Part shown: piece after piece, positions 39,226-48,034 of the stretch | Layout of the letters: every line of letters begins with the position of its first letter | How positions within the stretch are numbered: the stretch's first letter is position 1 | NCBI RefSeq assembly: GCF_015711605.1 | Contig: NZ_JABTEZ010000001.1 | Location: forward strand, 1,454,001-1,518,000 | Direction: 5' to 3' | DNA length: 64,000 bases | Origin: Planomonospora sp. ID67723 | Lineage (GTDB): Bacteria > Actinomycetota > Actinomycetes > Streptosporangiales > Streptosporangiaceae | Program-made: the position numbers and the translations under genes | The notes under the pieces: generated by a model | Databases searched by the model: none | The model's input: only the letters and a program-made list of their open reading frames with translations | What the model was told of the DNA's origin: nothing

Positions 39226-39930
39226 TCATGATCGGCCGGTGCCCGTCGTGCGGCGGTAGAGCAGCCACAGCTTGAGCTTGGCCGCGGCGAGGAAGCTCCA
39301 CAGGGCCAGCCAGAGCAGGACGGCCGCGATCCTGCCCAGATCCCGGGCCGCGTCGCCGTACGGGAAGGTGATGAACGCGCTGACCAGCACGGACAGGAAA
39401 CCTCCCGCCGGGAGGTGGAAGAGCACCAGCTTGGCGGCGGTCCGGACGGTCGGGCGCGGTCCGTACAGGCGCTCCAGTCGCGCTGCCGGACTCTCCGGCC
39501 GCGCTCCCGCCGTCCCCGCCCTCGATCCCGCCGCGCCGCGCGGCCCGCCCCCCTCGCGGCCCGGTGGCCCGGCTCCGCCCGGGTGTCCCGCTGCGCCGCC
39601 GTACTCCGCTCCGCTCCGGTGTCCCGCTCCGTCGGCGGCCGCCGGCCCGCTGTCGTCTCCCGTGTCGTCTCCCGGTCCGCTGTCGTCCTCCGGCCCTCCG
39701 GAGGACGGAACGGTCCGCGCGGCGTCGTAGCGCAGGCGGCGCCCGGGGTCGGAGAGCAGGCCGTACGCGCTGGCTATCTCCGCGAACGCCGCCTGGCCCT
39801 GCGGATTCTTGTCCGGGTGGTACCGGCGGGCGAGCCGCCGGTACGCCTGCCGGAGATCCTCGGGGGTGGCGTCGGGGGGAACGCCGAGAACCTGGTACGG
39901 ATCTCTCCCTTGAAGATCGTTCACGCCCAT
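39226..39930 (-). CDS. J-domain (DnaJ-type) membrane protein
   Basis: A 234-residue protein. An N-terminal J-domain (8-75) has DPYQVLGVPPDATPEDLRQA and the essential HPD in RRYHPDKN, so it can stimulate an Hsp70. A long Gly/Pro/Ser-rich linker (80-165) follows, then two membrane helices near the C-terminus (AGGFLSVLVSAFITFPYG and AAVLLWLALWSFLAAAKL). It would recruit DnaK to the membrane. ATG at 39930 gives MGVNDLQGRDPYQ; 39945 is an alternative. It is separated from the TS-like operon by about 270 bases that hold no gene. Confidence 0.88.
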   Translation of the reverse strand: MGVNDLQGRDPYQVLGVPPDATPEDLRQAYRRLARRYHPDKNPQGQAAFAEIASAYGLLSDPGRRLRYDAARTVPSSGGPEDDSGPGDDTGDDSGPAAADGAGHRSGAEYGGAAGHPGGAGPPGREGGGPRGAAGSRAGTAGARPESPAARLERLYGPRPTVRTAAKLVLFHLPAGGFLSVLVSAFITFPYGDAARDLGRIAAVLLWLALWSFLAAAKLKLWLLYRRTTGTGRS

Positions 39931-40048
39931 GCGGCATCCGTCCACGCGAAGCTCTCGGGGTGAGCCATTCTGGCACGAGAGCAGACGGATGAACCGTCTC
40001 GACGTGATGGTCCTGATGTGATGTTTTATCCGGACGTGCGGAAGCTCG

Positions 40049-41293
40049 TCACGCCGACGTCGTGCCGCCCGCCACCTCGCGGGCGCGCCCGCCGTACCCC
40101 AGTACGAGCGCGAGGAGCAGGTACGGCACGGCGAACAGGGCGAAGACCAAGCCGTGGCCGGCGAACGCCGAGGCGGCCGCGTAACCGCCGTAGACCAGGA
40201 CCGTCACCAGGTCCGTGCCCAGGTTCGCCATGGAGGTCACCGTCGCCCGGCTCGGCCCCGCGATCCTCTCCTGGAGCCGCGCGTCCACCACCACGCTCGT
40301 CATCTGGAAGACGCAGAAGGCCGCCGCGACCAGGACCAGCCCGGCCGGATGCCCGCCGGCCGTCCCGGAGGCCAGGGCGAACGCGGCGAGCGCGAGGGTC
40401 CAGGCCAGTGCCCTGGTGGTCAGGCGCCGCCCGGCCGGAGCGAGGAAGCCCCCGGCCGTCACCCCCACCCAGACCAGCAGCACCCACAGGGGCACGGCCT
40501 GCGCCGCGACTCCGGTCTCCGCCACGAGCAGGGCGACGTACTCCTCCAGCGCGCCCCAGACGGCCGTCACGGCGGGGATGAGCAACAGCGCGCGCCGTAC
40601 GGCCCGGTCACCGCGGGCCGCGGCGAGGCCGGCACGCAGGATCGCGGCGTAACCGCCGGGCCCGCCGTCCCCGGCGTCCGCGCCCTGTCCGTCCGGCGAG
40701 GCCGGTGAGCGGTGCTCGGGAAGGGCCATGCCGGCGGCCGCGCACAGCAGACAGGCGATCACGCTGGCCGCGCCCAGCGCCGGGTAGCCGCCGGCGGCGA
40801 ACACCGGTCCCGCGGTCGCGGTGGCGACCCCCACCCCGCAGAGGCCGGCCACCTCGGCGCGGCCGATCACCCGGATGTACGTGTCGGCCGCGCCCAGCCG
40901 GTCGAGCTCCTCGTAGGCGAGCGCCTCGAAGGCGCCCGAGCCCATCGCCCCGCGCACGCCCCACAGGACGAACCCGAGGGCGAACGCCCAGTAGGAGGGG
41001 GCGGCGACCCAGAGGGCGTAGCCGGCGGCCGCCGGAAGCGGGGCCAGGCAGAGCAGGAGCCGCCGGGAGACCGCGTCGGCCCATACGCCGGAGGGGACCT
41101 CCAGCAGGATGCCGGTCACCGACCAGATGACGAAGAGCGAGGAGATCTCGGTGACGGACAGCCCGGTCTCGGCGAACAGCAGCGCGTACACCGGGTAGAG
41201 CAGGATGAGATCGTCGAGGAACGTGTAGACGTAGAGCGTCGCTGCCAGCCGCTTCGCGCGCGCGCCGGGCGCGCGTGAGGAAGAAATGATCAT
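40049..41293 (-). CDS. MFS transporter
   Basis: A 414-residue carrier with about 12 membrane helices. The conserved cytosolic loop between helices 2 and 3 is EVPSGVWADAVSRRLLLCLA, the usual MFS GxxxDRxGRR-like motif. Helix 1 is TLYVYTFLDDLILLYPVYAL and helix 7 follows a ~35-residue polar loop (around ASPDGQGADAGDGG). The start ATG at 41293 lies beyond a short basic tail. Substrate unknown. It is divergent from the LysE exporter across 278 bases in which I see no gene. Confidence 0.88.
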   Translation of the reverse strand: MIISSSRAPGARAKRLAATLYVYTFLDDLILLYPVYALLFAETGLSVTEISSLFVIWSVTGILLEVPSGVWADAVSRRLLLCLAPLPAAAGYALWVAAPSYWAFALGFVLWGVRGAMGSGAFEALAYEELDRLGAADTYIRVIGRAEVAGLCGVGVATATAGPVFAAGGYPALGAASVIACLLCAAAGMALPEHRSPASPDGQGADAGDGGPGGYAAILRAGLAAARGDRAVRRALLLIPAVTAVWGALEEYVALLVAETGVAAQAVPLWVLLVWVGVTAGGFLAPAGRRLTTRALAWTLALAAFALASGTAGGHPAGLVLVAAAFCVFQMTSVVVDARLQERIAGPSRATVTSMANLGTDLVTVLVYGGYAAASAFAGHGLVFALFAVPYLLLALVLGYGGRAREVAGGTTSA

Positions 41294-41571
41294 GAGGTCT
41301 TTCCGTGGGGACGTTTCGGACTCCGGGCGGCTGGCGTCCCGGGTGGTCCGCGGCAGCGTGCCCCGCGTCGACCTCTTCTAGGCGTTCATCAATGTCGGTG
41401 TCTCATGGCATCGAGTCTATGCCGCGGGGCCCGCGAGAGGACAGCGGCTTTCGGCGCAGGGCACCCGGGGATGCATGGTCATGGGAAGGTTCAGGCGTTC
41501 TGCACCACTGATGTGGGTTGGTTGATGAACGTCGTCTGAGCCGCCATACGGTCGTCATACGATGGTCTCCC

Positions 41572-42204
41572 GTGGACATCTACACCGCGGTCGTCTCTTT
41601 CGCCCTCGTCGTCGGGCTGCTGACCATGACACCCGGCCTCGACACCGCGCTCATCCTGCGCACGTCGATGCTCTCCGGCAGGCGGTCCGCCTGGGGGGTG
41701 GTCCTCGGAATCCAGGCCGGGACCCTCGTCTGGGGGGTGACGACCGCGGCGGGCATCTCGACCCTGGTGGCGACCTCCCGGCTCGCCTACGACGTCCTGC
41801 GCTGGGCCGGAGCCGCCTACCTGGTCTGGATGGGAGCCCGCATGCTCTGGGAGAGCCGCCGGGGGCGCGCCGCCGCCGAGGTCCCGGAGAGCGGGGAGGA
41901 GGGCGAGAGGTTCCTCCCCGCCTTCCGGAGCGGCCTGCTCACCAACCTCCTCAACCCGAAGATGGGGGTCTTCTACATCGCGGTGCTCCCGCAGTTCATG
42001 CCGGACGACGTCCCCCACCTGCTGATGGGAGCCCTGCTGGCGGGCGTGCACGTGATCGAGGGCCTGCTGTGGAGCGTGCTGCTCATCGGTTTCACCGTCC
42101 TGCTGCGCGGCTGGCTGGGCAGGCCCCCGGTCAGGCGCGCCCTGGACCGGCTGACCGGCGTCGTCGTGGTGGGCTTCGGCGTGCGCCTGGCCGTACAGGA
42201 CTGA
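41572..42204 (+). CDS. LysE/RhtB family amino acid exporter
   Basis: A 210-residue exporter with six membrane helices. Family phrases: FALVVGLLTMTPGLDTALIL at the N-terminus, AAYLVWMGARMLWESRR and FRSGLLTNLLNPKMGVFYIA near the middle. It exports amino acids or derivatives. The GTG at 41572 (VDIYTAVVSFA) is chosen because it matches the short N-terminus of the family; the frame is open to 41518. It is transcribed alone, followed by a HAD hydrolase gene after about 115 bases. Confidence 0.92.
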   Translation: MDIYTAVVSFALVVGLLTMTPGLDTALILRTSMLSGRRSAWGVVLGIQAGTLVWGVTTAAGISTLVATSRLAYDVLRWAGAAYLVWMGARMLWESRRGRAAAEVPESGEEGERFLPAFRSGLLTNLLNPKMGVFYIAVLPQFMPDDVPHLLMGALLAGVHVIEGLLWSVLLIGFTVLLRGWLGRPPVRRALDRLTGVVVVGFGVRLAVQD

Positions 42205-42321
42205 GGGCGGCCGCTGCGGGGGGACAAGCCTGTTGATCATCCGGCGGGAGGGCAATAGCGTGCGGCGTGACGGCTCCGGCCCGCCGGTCCCCCTGTTCTC
42301 TCGTGCACGAAAGAAGAAACC

Positions 42322-42957
42322 ATGAGCCTGTACGCCGCCGTGCTGTGCGACTTCGACGGTGTGATCCGCCACTACGACGCCGGCGAGCTGGCCGGGCTCG
42401 AACGCTTCTACGGGATCGCCGAGGGCACCACGGCGAAGGTCGCCCTCGCACCCGAGCGGCTCGCCCCGGTCGTCCAGGGGCAGATCACCACCGAGCAGTG
42501 GAGGGAGTCGATCGTCGCGGGGCTGGAGGGGACGCTCGGCTCCCCGGAGCGGGCCGCGGCGCTGGGAGACGCCTTCGCCCGGGCCCGAGCCCACCTGGAC
42601 GAGGAGGTCCTCGGCCTGCTGCGCCGGGCCCAGGAGCGGGTGCCGGTGGTGCTGGTGACGAACGCGACGTTCCAGCTGGAGGACGATCTGCGGGCGCTGG
42701 GCCTGGCGCACTTCTTCGACGAGGTCGTCAGCAGCGCCAGGGTGGGAACCGCCAAACCCGGGCGGCGGATCTACGAGATCGCGGCCGAGCGGGCGGGGGC
42801 GAGCGCCGTACGGTGCCTGTTCGTGGACGACCGTGAGGAGAACGTCGAGGCCGCCCGGGCCCTCGGCATGACCGGCGTGCTCTACCGCGAGGCCGCGGAC
42901 CTGCGCGAGGCGCTGGCGCCGCTGCTGGAGGGCGGGCCCCGGCCGGTCGCCCCGTAG
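42322..42957 (+). CDS. HAD family hydrolase
   Basis: A 211-residue HAD phosphatase with motif I AVLCDFDGVIRHYD, motif II VVLVTNAT, Lys motif VGTAKPGRRIYEIA and motif IV CLFVDDREENVEAARALGM. The small alpha-helical cap lies between motif I and II. AAAGAAG stands upstream of the ATG. The class includes nucleotidases, sugar phosphatases and dehalogenases; substrate not deducible. It is followed after about 90 bases by a sigma factor gene, probably separate. Confidence 0.9.
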   Translation: MSLYAAVLCDFDGVIRHYDAGELAGLERFYGIAEGTTAKVALAPERLAPVVQGQITTEQWRESIVAGLEGTLGSPERAAALGDAFARARAHLDEEVLGLLRRAQERVPVVLVTNATFQLEDDLRALGLAHFFDEVVSSARVGTAKPGRRIYEIAAERAGASAVRCLFVDDREENVEAARALGMTGVLYREAADLREALAPLLEGGPRPVAP

Positions 42958-43011
42958 CCCGGGTGCGGCCCGGTCTCCCGGCGCGGGAGCCGGCCTGCCG
43001 GATCGATCGCT

Positions 43012-43044
43012 TCGGGAGGAGCTCGGGAGGAGTTCGGGAGGAGA
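43012..43044 (+). repeat. Triplicated Shine-Dalgarno-like 11-mer before the sigma factor gene
   Basis: Three tandem copies of TCGGGAGGAG plus one variable base. The last copy ends 2 bases before the GTG start at 43047, so each copy carries a full ribosome-binding core and one sits in position. Could tune or buffer translation start. Confidence 0.8.
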
Positions 43045-43046
43045 AG

Positions 43047-43991
43047 GTGGGGGATTTCAGCGAGGCCGTCGAGCAGCACCGGCGGGAGCTGCACGTGCAC
43101 TGCTACCGGATGCTCGGCTCGTTCGACGAGGCCGAGGACATGGTGCAGGAGACGTTCCTGCGGGCCTGGCGGAGGCGTGACTCGCTGCAGAGCGAGGAGG
43201 GGCTGCGGGCCTGGCTCTACCGGATCGCCACCAACGCCTGCCTCGACTTCCTGCGGGCGAGTCCGCGGCGGCCGGAGCCGCGCGAGGCGCCCGTGGTGGC
43301 CGACTCGTGGCTGGAGTGGCCGACCAGGACGTCGGTGCCGTGGCTGCAGCCGTACCCCGACGACCTGCTGGACGCCGTCATCGAGCGGGAGACGATCGAG
43401 CTGGCCTTCCTGTCCGCGGTCCAGCACCTGGCGCCGCGGCAGCGGGCCGTGGTGATCCTGCGCGACGTCCTCGGCTGGTCGGCGCAGGAGACCGCGGAGG
43501 CGCTGGAGACGAGCGTGGCCGCGGTCAAGAGCGCGCTCCAGCGGGCCCGGCCGGTCCTGCGGGAACACCTGCCCGGGCAGCGGCTGGCGTCCGCGACGGA
43601 GGAGGAGGCCGCCGTGGTCCGGCGCTACGTCGACGCCCTCGAACAGGCCGACCCGTCCCTGCTGCCCGAGCTGCTGCGGGCGGACGTCTACCAGACCATG
43701 CCGCCCTCGCCGATGTGGATCCTCGGACGCGAGGCGTTCATGGCGTCCTGGACACCCGCGATGGCCGGCGAGGGGGCGTGGGGCGACTGGCGGCTGGTCG
43801 CCACCCGGGCCAACCGGCAGCCCGCGGTCGCCGCCTACCTCCGCAGGCCCGTCGACTCCCTGTACCGCCCGTACTGGCTCGGCGTCCTGCGCGTCGAAGG
43901 CGGGCTGATCACCCAGATCACCACGTTCGGGCACGACATGTTCCCCGAGTTCGGCCTCCCCGATTCCTTTCCCCCGGCTGCCTCGTCTTAG
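43047..43991 (+). CDS. SigG/SigJ-type ECF sigma factor with SnoaL-like C-terminal domain
   Basis: A 314-residue sigma factor. Region 2 has EDMVQETFLRAWRRRD and GLRAWLYRIATNACLDFLR. Region 4 has LAPRQRAVVILRDVLGWSAQ, then ETSVAAVKSALQRAR. The C-terminal ~110 residues (from VVRRYVDALEQADPSLLPEL) form a SnoaL-like domain that in this group modulates activity without an anti-sigma factor. The proline-rich linker WPTRTSVPWLQPYPDDLLD fits the SigG branch. The start is a GTG behind three tandem ribosome-binding-like repeats. It is likely co-transcribed with the serine hydrolase 35 bases downstream. Confidence 0.92.
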   Translation: MGDFSEAVEQHRRELHVHCYRMLGSFDEAEDMVQETFLRAWRRRDSLQSEEGLRAWLYRIATNACLDFLRASPRRPEPREAPVVADSWLEWPTRTSVPWLQPYPDDLLDAVIERETIELAFLSAVQHLAPRQRAVVILRDVLGWSAQETAEALETSVAAVKSALQRARPVLREHLPGQRLASATEEEAAVVRRYVDALEQADPSLLPELLRADVYQTMPPSPMWILGREAFMASWTPAMAGEGAWGDWRLVATRANRQPAVAAYLRRPVDSLYRPYWLGVLRVEGGLITQITTFGHDMFPEFGLPDSFPPAASS

Positions 43992-44026
43992 GAGGAGCAA
44001 CGAGTCACCGAGGAAGGGGAACGGAC

Positions 44027-45112
44027 ATGTCCGATCTTCAGAAGGACGTCCAGGCCGCGATCGACGAGCTGGTGGAGTCGGGAGCCGAGCGAGGGATGCA
44101 GGTCGCGGTCTACCGCCGCGGCGAGCTGCTGGTCGACGCGGTGGCGGGGGTCGCGGACCCGTCGACCGGCCGGCCCTTCACCTCCGACACCCCGGTCTAC
44201 GTCACCTCCACCGGCAAGGGAGTGATCTCGGCCGTCGTGCACGTGCTCGCCGAGCGCGGGGTGCTCGACTACGACGCGCCGATCGCCTCGTACTGGCCGG
44301 AGTTCGGCGCCAACGGCAAGGAGAAGGCGACGCTGCGGCACGCGCTCACGCACTCCGCCGGCGTGCCGGGGGTGCCGGTGGACACCACCCCCGAGGACGT
44401 CGCCGACTGGGACCGGATGTGCGCGGCCATCGCCGCCGCCACGCCCTGGTGGGAGCCGGGCACCAGGTTCGGCTACCACCCGCAGACCTTCATGTTCATC
44501 GCCGGGGAGATCGTGCGCAGGGCGACCGGCAGGACCATCTCCCAGGTGCTCCGCGAGGAGGTGGCCGAGCCGCTCGGCGTCTCCGGCGAGCTGTTCCTCG
44601 CCGTGCCGCCCGCGGAACTGCCGCGACTGGCCGTGATCGAGGACGCGCAGCCGGAGACGAAGATGGAGATGCCGCCGGAGATGCTCGCCCAGATCCCGTT
44701 CTTCAGGGTCGTCGACGGCTACACGGCCGCGCCGATGGCGGCGATGCCCGACGCCGCCTACAGCAACCGGCCCGACATCCTGACCTCCGACTCGGGGGCC
44801 ACCATGACCGCGCGGGCGGTGGCCCGCGTGTACGACGCGCTGATGGGCGGGCTCATCTCCGCCGAACGGCTGCGCGAGGCGACCTCGCCCGCGGCGTCCG
44901 GCACGGACGAGGTCACCGGCATGCCCGCGACCTGGGGGCTGGGATACGCCGTCGGCATGCTGGACCGCCCGACCGTCTTCGGGATGCCGGGCAGCGGGGG
45001 AACGGCGGCCTTCGCGGACACCGCCACGGGCATCGCGGTCGGGGTGACCAAGAACCGCGCCTCCGCCGGGGACTTCAGCACGGTCGATCGGGTGGCCCGG
45101 ATCGTGCTGTGA
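44027..45112 (+). CDS. Beta-lactamase family serine hydrolase
   Basis: A 361-residue penicillin-binding-protein-like hydrolase. The catalytic SxxK is in VYVTSTGKGVISAVV; the Tyr motif is FGYHPQTF (Y-H-P rather than Y-x-N), and the late GSGGTAAF replaces the KTG-type triad (H/G-x-G). This is the esterase/lipase-like EstB branch rather than a resistance enzyme. No signal peptide, so it acts in the cytosol. AGGAAGGGG precedes the ATG at 44027. The gap to the SigG-like gene is 35 bases; the two probably share a transcript. Substrate unknown. Confidence 0.9.
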   Translation: MSDLQKDVQAAIDELVESGAERGMQVAVYRRGELLVDAVAGVADPSTGRPFTSDTPVYVTSTGKGVISAVVHVLAERGVLDYDAPIASYWPEFGANGKEKATLRHALTHSAGVPGVPVDTTPEDVADWDRMCAAIAAATPWWEPGTRFGYHPQTFMFIAGEIVRRATGRTISQVLREEVAEPLGVSGELFLAVPPAELPRLAVIEDAQPETKMEMPPEMLAQIPFFRVVDGYTAAPMAAMPDAAYSNRPDILTSDSGATMTARAVARVYDALMGGLISAERLREATSPAASGTDEVTGMPATWGLGYAVGMLDRPTVFGMPGSGGTAAFADTATGIAVGVTKNRASAGDFSTVDRVARIVL

Positions 45113-45235
45113 GGCCTTCCCGGCGGCGGTGCGGGAAGTCGCGATCGCCCGCGTTGCGGGTGCGGGCGATCGTCTCCCCGTAGACCGCCGCGGTCTCCGC
45201 GGTTCGGCGCGTTGGGAGCGTGCCGAGACCGGCGC

Positions 45236-45805
45236 TCACCCCTGCCCGGGGAGGGACTTGAGCTCGCGCAGGTACTCCTGGAGCGGCTTGAGCCCGGCCT
45301 TCCTGCGGCGCTCGTCCACTCCGGCCTCGTCCTCGATCGGCGTCCGCGGCTTCCACTCGCCCCCCTCCCTCGGCTCCCACTGCGTGCCGTACACCTGGGG
45401 CTTGTTCTCGGCGACCCGGACCCGGTCCACCAGGTAGGCCAGGTCGCCCGGGGAGGCGTCGCCGTCGTCGACGGCCTTCTGCAGCAGTTCCAGCCCCCTG
45501 CGCTGGAGGTCGGGCTGGAGATCGGCGTGCTGGACGAGGGCCCAGGCCGCGGTGGAGCCGTCCTTGCCGACCAGCGACCAGCCGGGCCAGCCGTGCTCGT
45601 CGAGGATCTGACGCATGCGCGCGGCGTTGGCGCTGTCCACGCGGTCCCACTCCTCCGTCGGCACGTCGGGCGACGTCCTGACGGCCTGGTCCCGTTCCAG
45701 CATCTTCAGCAGCTCCGCCCGCAGCTCCGGCTCGCGGGGGGAGTCGTCACCGCAGGCCGGGACAGCCAGGAGCGCTACGAGGAGCAATGCCAGCAGTGCA
45801 CGCAT
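45236..45805 (-). CDS. DUF6624-like lipoprotein
   Basis: A 189-residue protein starting MRALLALLLVALLAVPACGD: a lipoprotein signal with the lipobox VPAC at 15-18. The mature part (LRAELLKMLERDQAVR, NAARMRQILDEHGWPGWSLV, AWALVQHADLQPDLQRRGLE) matches the DUF6624 family, whose function is unknown. The C-terminus is basic (DERRRKAGLKPLQEYLREL). ATG at 45805 gives the proper signal; the frame is open 14 codons further up. It is outside the cell, bound to the membrane. Confidence 0.85.
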   Translation of the reverse strand: MRALLALLLVALLAVPACGDDSPREPELRAELLKMLERDQAVRTSPDVPTEEWDRVDSANAARMRQILDEHGWPGWSLVGKDGSTAAWALVQHADLQPDLQRRGLELLQKAVDDGDASPGDLAYLVDRVRVAENKPQVYGTQWEPREGGEWKPRTPIEDEAGVDERRRKAGLKPLQEYLRELKSLPGQG

Positions 45806-45931
45806 CGTGGGCCTTCTTCCGAAGGGGACCTGAAGCTGAACGTACAACGCGAATCGGGCATCTTGCGAGGGGTTGTCCCGACCCCGGTCGTACGGCCGCC
45901 CCTTCTCGTGACCTCCCGGCGCGGCGTTCTT

Positions 45932-46834
45932 TCACAGGGCGACCCTGCTCCCGATGACGACGGTGGCGTTCAGCTCGTCGGAACCGGCCACCCGCGGGAC
46001 CAGCCCGGCACGGGCGACGGCCTCGGCGGTCCGCGGGGCCTGGTGTTCGCTCGTCTCGACCAGCAGGCAACCGCCCGGGGACAGCCAGTGCGGCGCCGCG
46101 GCGGCCACCCGCCGCACGACGTCGAGCCCGTCCGCGCCGCCGTCGAGCGCCACGCGCGGCTCGTGCACGCGGGCCTCCGCGGGCAGCAGGCCGATCGCCT
46201 CGGTGGGCACGTAGGGCGCGCTGGCGACCAGGACGTCGACGCGGCCGCGCAGTGTGGCGGGAAGCGGCTCGTAGAGGTCACCCGCGTACACCAGGCCGCC
46301 GGCGGCGGAGAGGTTGCGGCGGGCGCACTCCACCGCGGCGGGTTCGATGTCCACGGCGTGCAGCTCGGCCTGCTCCAGGGCCGCGGCCAGCACGGCGCCC
46401 ACCGCACCCGAGCCGCAGCACAGGTCGACGACGACGGCGCGCGGCCGGGCGGGGCTCCCCGGTCCTCCCGCGTCCGGGGCCGCCGGGTCGCCGGGGTCTG
46501 CCGCGTCCGGGTTGCCCGGGGCGGCGCGGCCGGTGATCCGGCGGGCGAGGGCGACGGCCTGGCGGGCGAGGAACTCGGTGCGGCGGCGGGGCACGAACAC
46601 CCCGGGGTCCACCGCTACCCGCAGGCCGCAGAACTCGGCCCAGCCGAGGACGTGTTCGAGGGGGAGCCCGGCGACGCGCCGCCGCAGCATGGCGGCGAGG
46701 TCGTCGGATGTCCGCGCGGTGGAGATGAGCAGGTGCGCCTCGTCCTCGGCGAAGACGCAGCCGGCGGCCCGGAGCGCGGTGACGACGTCGGAGCGGGACA
46801 GGGACGACGGGGAAGGCGGCGAGGAAAGCGACAT
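45932..46834 (-). CDS. PrmC-like putative protein N5-glutamine methyltransferase with SAPY active-site loop
   Basis: A 300-residue SAM-dependent methyltransferase. The SAM motif is VVVDLCCGSGAVGAVLAAAL and the acidic motif AVDIEPAAVECAR. True PrmC carries NPPY; here it is VASAPYVPTEA. This is the actinobacterial PrmC-related group annotated as putative glutamine methyltransferase, whose natural target is unclear because the Asn that contacts glutamine is missing. A Pro/Asp/Ala-rich insert (about 105-130) separates the N-terminal helical domain. It ends in NATVVIGSRVAL. A possible 22-codon leader ORF lies upstream. Confidence 0.88.
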   Translation of the reverse strand: MSLSSPPSPSSLSRSDVVTALRAAGCVFAEDEAHLLISTARTSDDLAAMLRRRVAGLPLEHVLGWAEFCGLRVAVDPGVFVPRRRTEFLARQAVALARRITGRAAPGNPDAADPGDPAAPDAGGPGSPARPRAVVVDLCCGSGAVGAVLAAALEQAELHAVDIEPAAVECARRNLSAAGGLVYAGDLYEPLPATLRGRVDVLVASAPYVPTEAIGLLPAEARVHEPRVALDGGADGLDVVRRVAAAAPHWLSPGGCLLVETSEHQAPRTAEAVARAGLVPRVAGSDELNATVVIGSRVAL

Positions 46835-46873
46835 GGGAACCCTTCGGAATGCCGACGGGCGCTCCCCGGCCGC

Positions 46874-46942
46874 CTACGCCAGGCGAACCGTGTGGCCGTG
46901 AGGCGGGAGCACCCGGCCTGATCTGGCGGTAATGGGTCTCAC
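46874..46942 (-). other. Possible 22-codon upstream ORF before the PrmC-like gene
   Basis: GTG at 46942 to TAG at 46874 encodes a short peptide ending SGRVLPPHGHTVRLA. GAGGAG immediately precedes the GTG (spacing is too short unless an ATT two codons on is used). It ends 39 bases before the methyltransferase ATG. It might be a regulatory leader; the evidence is weak. Confidence 0.25.
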
Positions 46943-47049
46943 CTCCTCGGAACGATCACTACTGGAGACGGTAACACTACCCGAGCCGGACGAGACCGAG
47001 AAGCTCCCGCGGGCCTGTCTCCCGACCGGCCGCCGGGACGGGGCGGCCG

Positions 47050-47498
47050 TCACAGAAGGGCGCACCGACGCCAGGCGATCGGCACCCGGGGCGACCACGC
47101 GCCGCCGTTCTCCCGCACCTGCACGTACGCGCCGAGCGGAGGAGTGAACGAGCTCTTCCCGCGCAGAAGGTGCTTCGTGTCGACGGCGTGCAGGCGTGCC
47201 AGACGCCGGTGGCGTTCTCCCCGGCCGTGCGGTCGCGGATGGCGGGGGTGACGCAGACGTGGTCATCGGCCCTGGCGCCGCGCCAGACATATCCGGTCGC
47301 GCAGGTGTCGGGCGGGGCCCCACTCGTCTCCTGCGCGCCGGTGGTCCCGGCCTCGGCCGTCGTGGCACCGGGCACCGCCGATGCCAGGCACCCCGCGGCG
47401 AGCACTCCCAGTGCCCTGTCACGGACCGCCCATCCGGCGCGGTACGGCTGCCGCTGCGGTGACCGGCCGCCTCCTCCGGTGAGCCGTACCGGTGCCAC
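47050..47498 (-). pseudogene. Frameshifted secreted protein with GYVWR...DHVCV repeat motif
   Basis: The first frame encodes a signal-like segment (RALGVLAAGCLASAVPGATT) and PDTCATGYVWRGARADDHVC, then VTPAIRDRTAGENA, a repeat typical of small actinobacterial exported proteins. After about GVW the frame no longer makes sense, but another frame of the same strand continues with ARLHAVDTKHLLRG, TPPLGAYVQVRENGGAW and PIAWRRCALL to a stop at 47050. A one- or two-base shift near 47175-47195 has broken the gene. The start is a GTG near 47498. No function is known for the family. Confidence 0.7.
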
Positions 47499-47598
47499 GG
47501 AGAGTTCGCCATACCTTTAGCGGCTTTTGTCTTTATCCGGGCCGGGCCGGGCGATGATCCTGAGAGGTGTCCCCCCACATACTCCGCAAGGAGGTTCC

Positions 47599-48027
47599 GT
47601 GCACACTCCACGACGCCCTCGTCCTTCCTGGCCGGTACGGCTGGCCGCCGTCCTGGCCACCGCCATGTCCCTGACCGGGCTGGCCGCCGTCACCCCGGTC
47701 ACCGTCACCCCCGCCGACGCGTCGGTCTTCGGCTCATGCACCGTCTCCCGGTGCTCCGACGCGCGCTCGGCCAGGGCGATCTGGGCCTCGAAGGGCTACC
47801 CCACCGGCAGAGGCTGGTACTCCTGGCAGGACGGCAGGTACAACTACACCGGCGGTCGCTTCTACAACCGGGAGGGCCAGCTCCCCGGCGGCGCCACGTA
47901 CCACGAGTACGACGTGTACCCCCGGGAGCGGGGCGCCTCGCGTGACGCGTACCGGATCGTCGTCAACCGCAGCACCGGCGTGACCTGGTTCTCGCCGAAC
48001 CACTACACCGACTTCTACAGGCTCTAG
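47599..48027 (+). CDS. Secreted guanyl-specific ribonuclease (barnase/RNase Sa family)
   Basis: A 142-residue precursor. Signal peptide to about residue 42 (VRLAAVLATAMSLTGLAAVT, then TPADAS). The mature enzyme (~100 residues) has the microbial RNase fold: GGRFYNREGQLP, GGATYHEYDVYPRERG with the catalytic Glu, and SRDAYRIVVNR with Arg. The C-terminal SPNHYTDFYRL carries the catalytic His. Two Cys (in GSCTVSRCSD) may pair. It cleaves RNA after G. CAAGGAGG precedes the GTG start at 47599. The barstar-like gene starts 7 bases after its stop. Confidence 0.93.
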   Translation: MHTPRRPRPSWPVRLAAVLATAMSLTGLAAVTPVTVTPADASVFGSCTVSRCSDARSARAIWASKGYPTGRGWYSWQDGRYNYTGGRFYNREGQLPGGATYHEYDVYPRERGASRDAYRIVVNRSTGVTWFSPNHYTDFYRL

Positions 48028-48034
48028 GAGTTCC

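Noticed and set aside
44027-45112. Beta-lactam resistance enzyme
   Set aside because: There is no signal peptide and the second and third motifs are of the esterase-like branch, so resistance is not supported.
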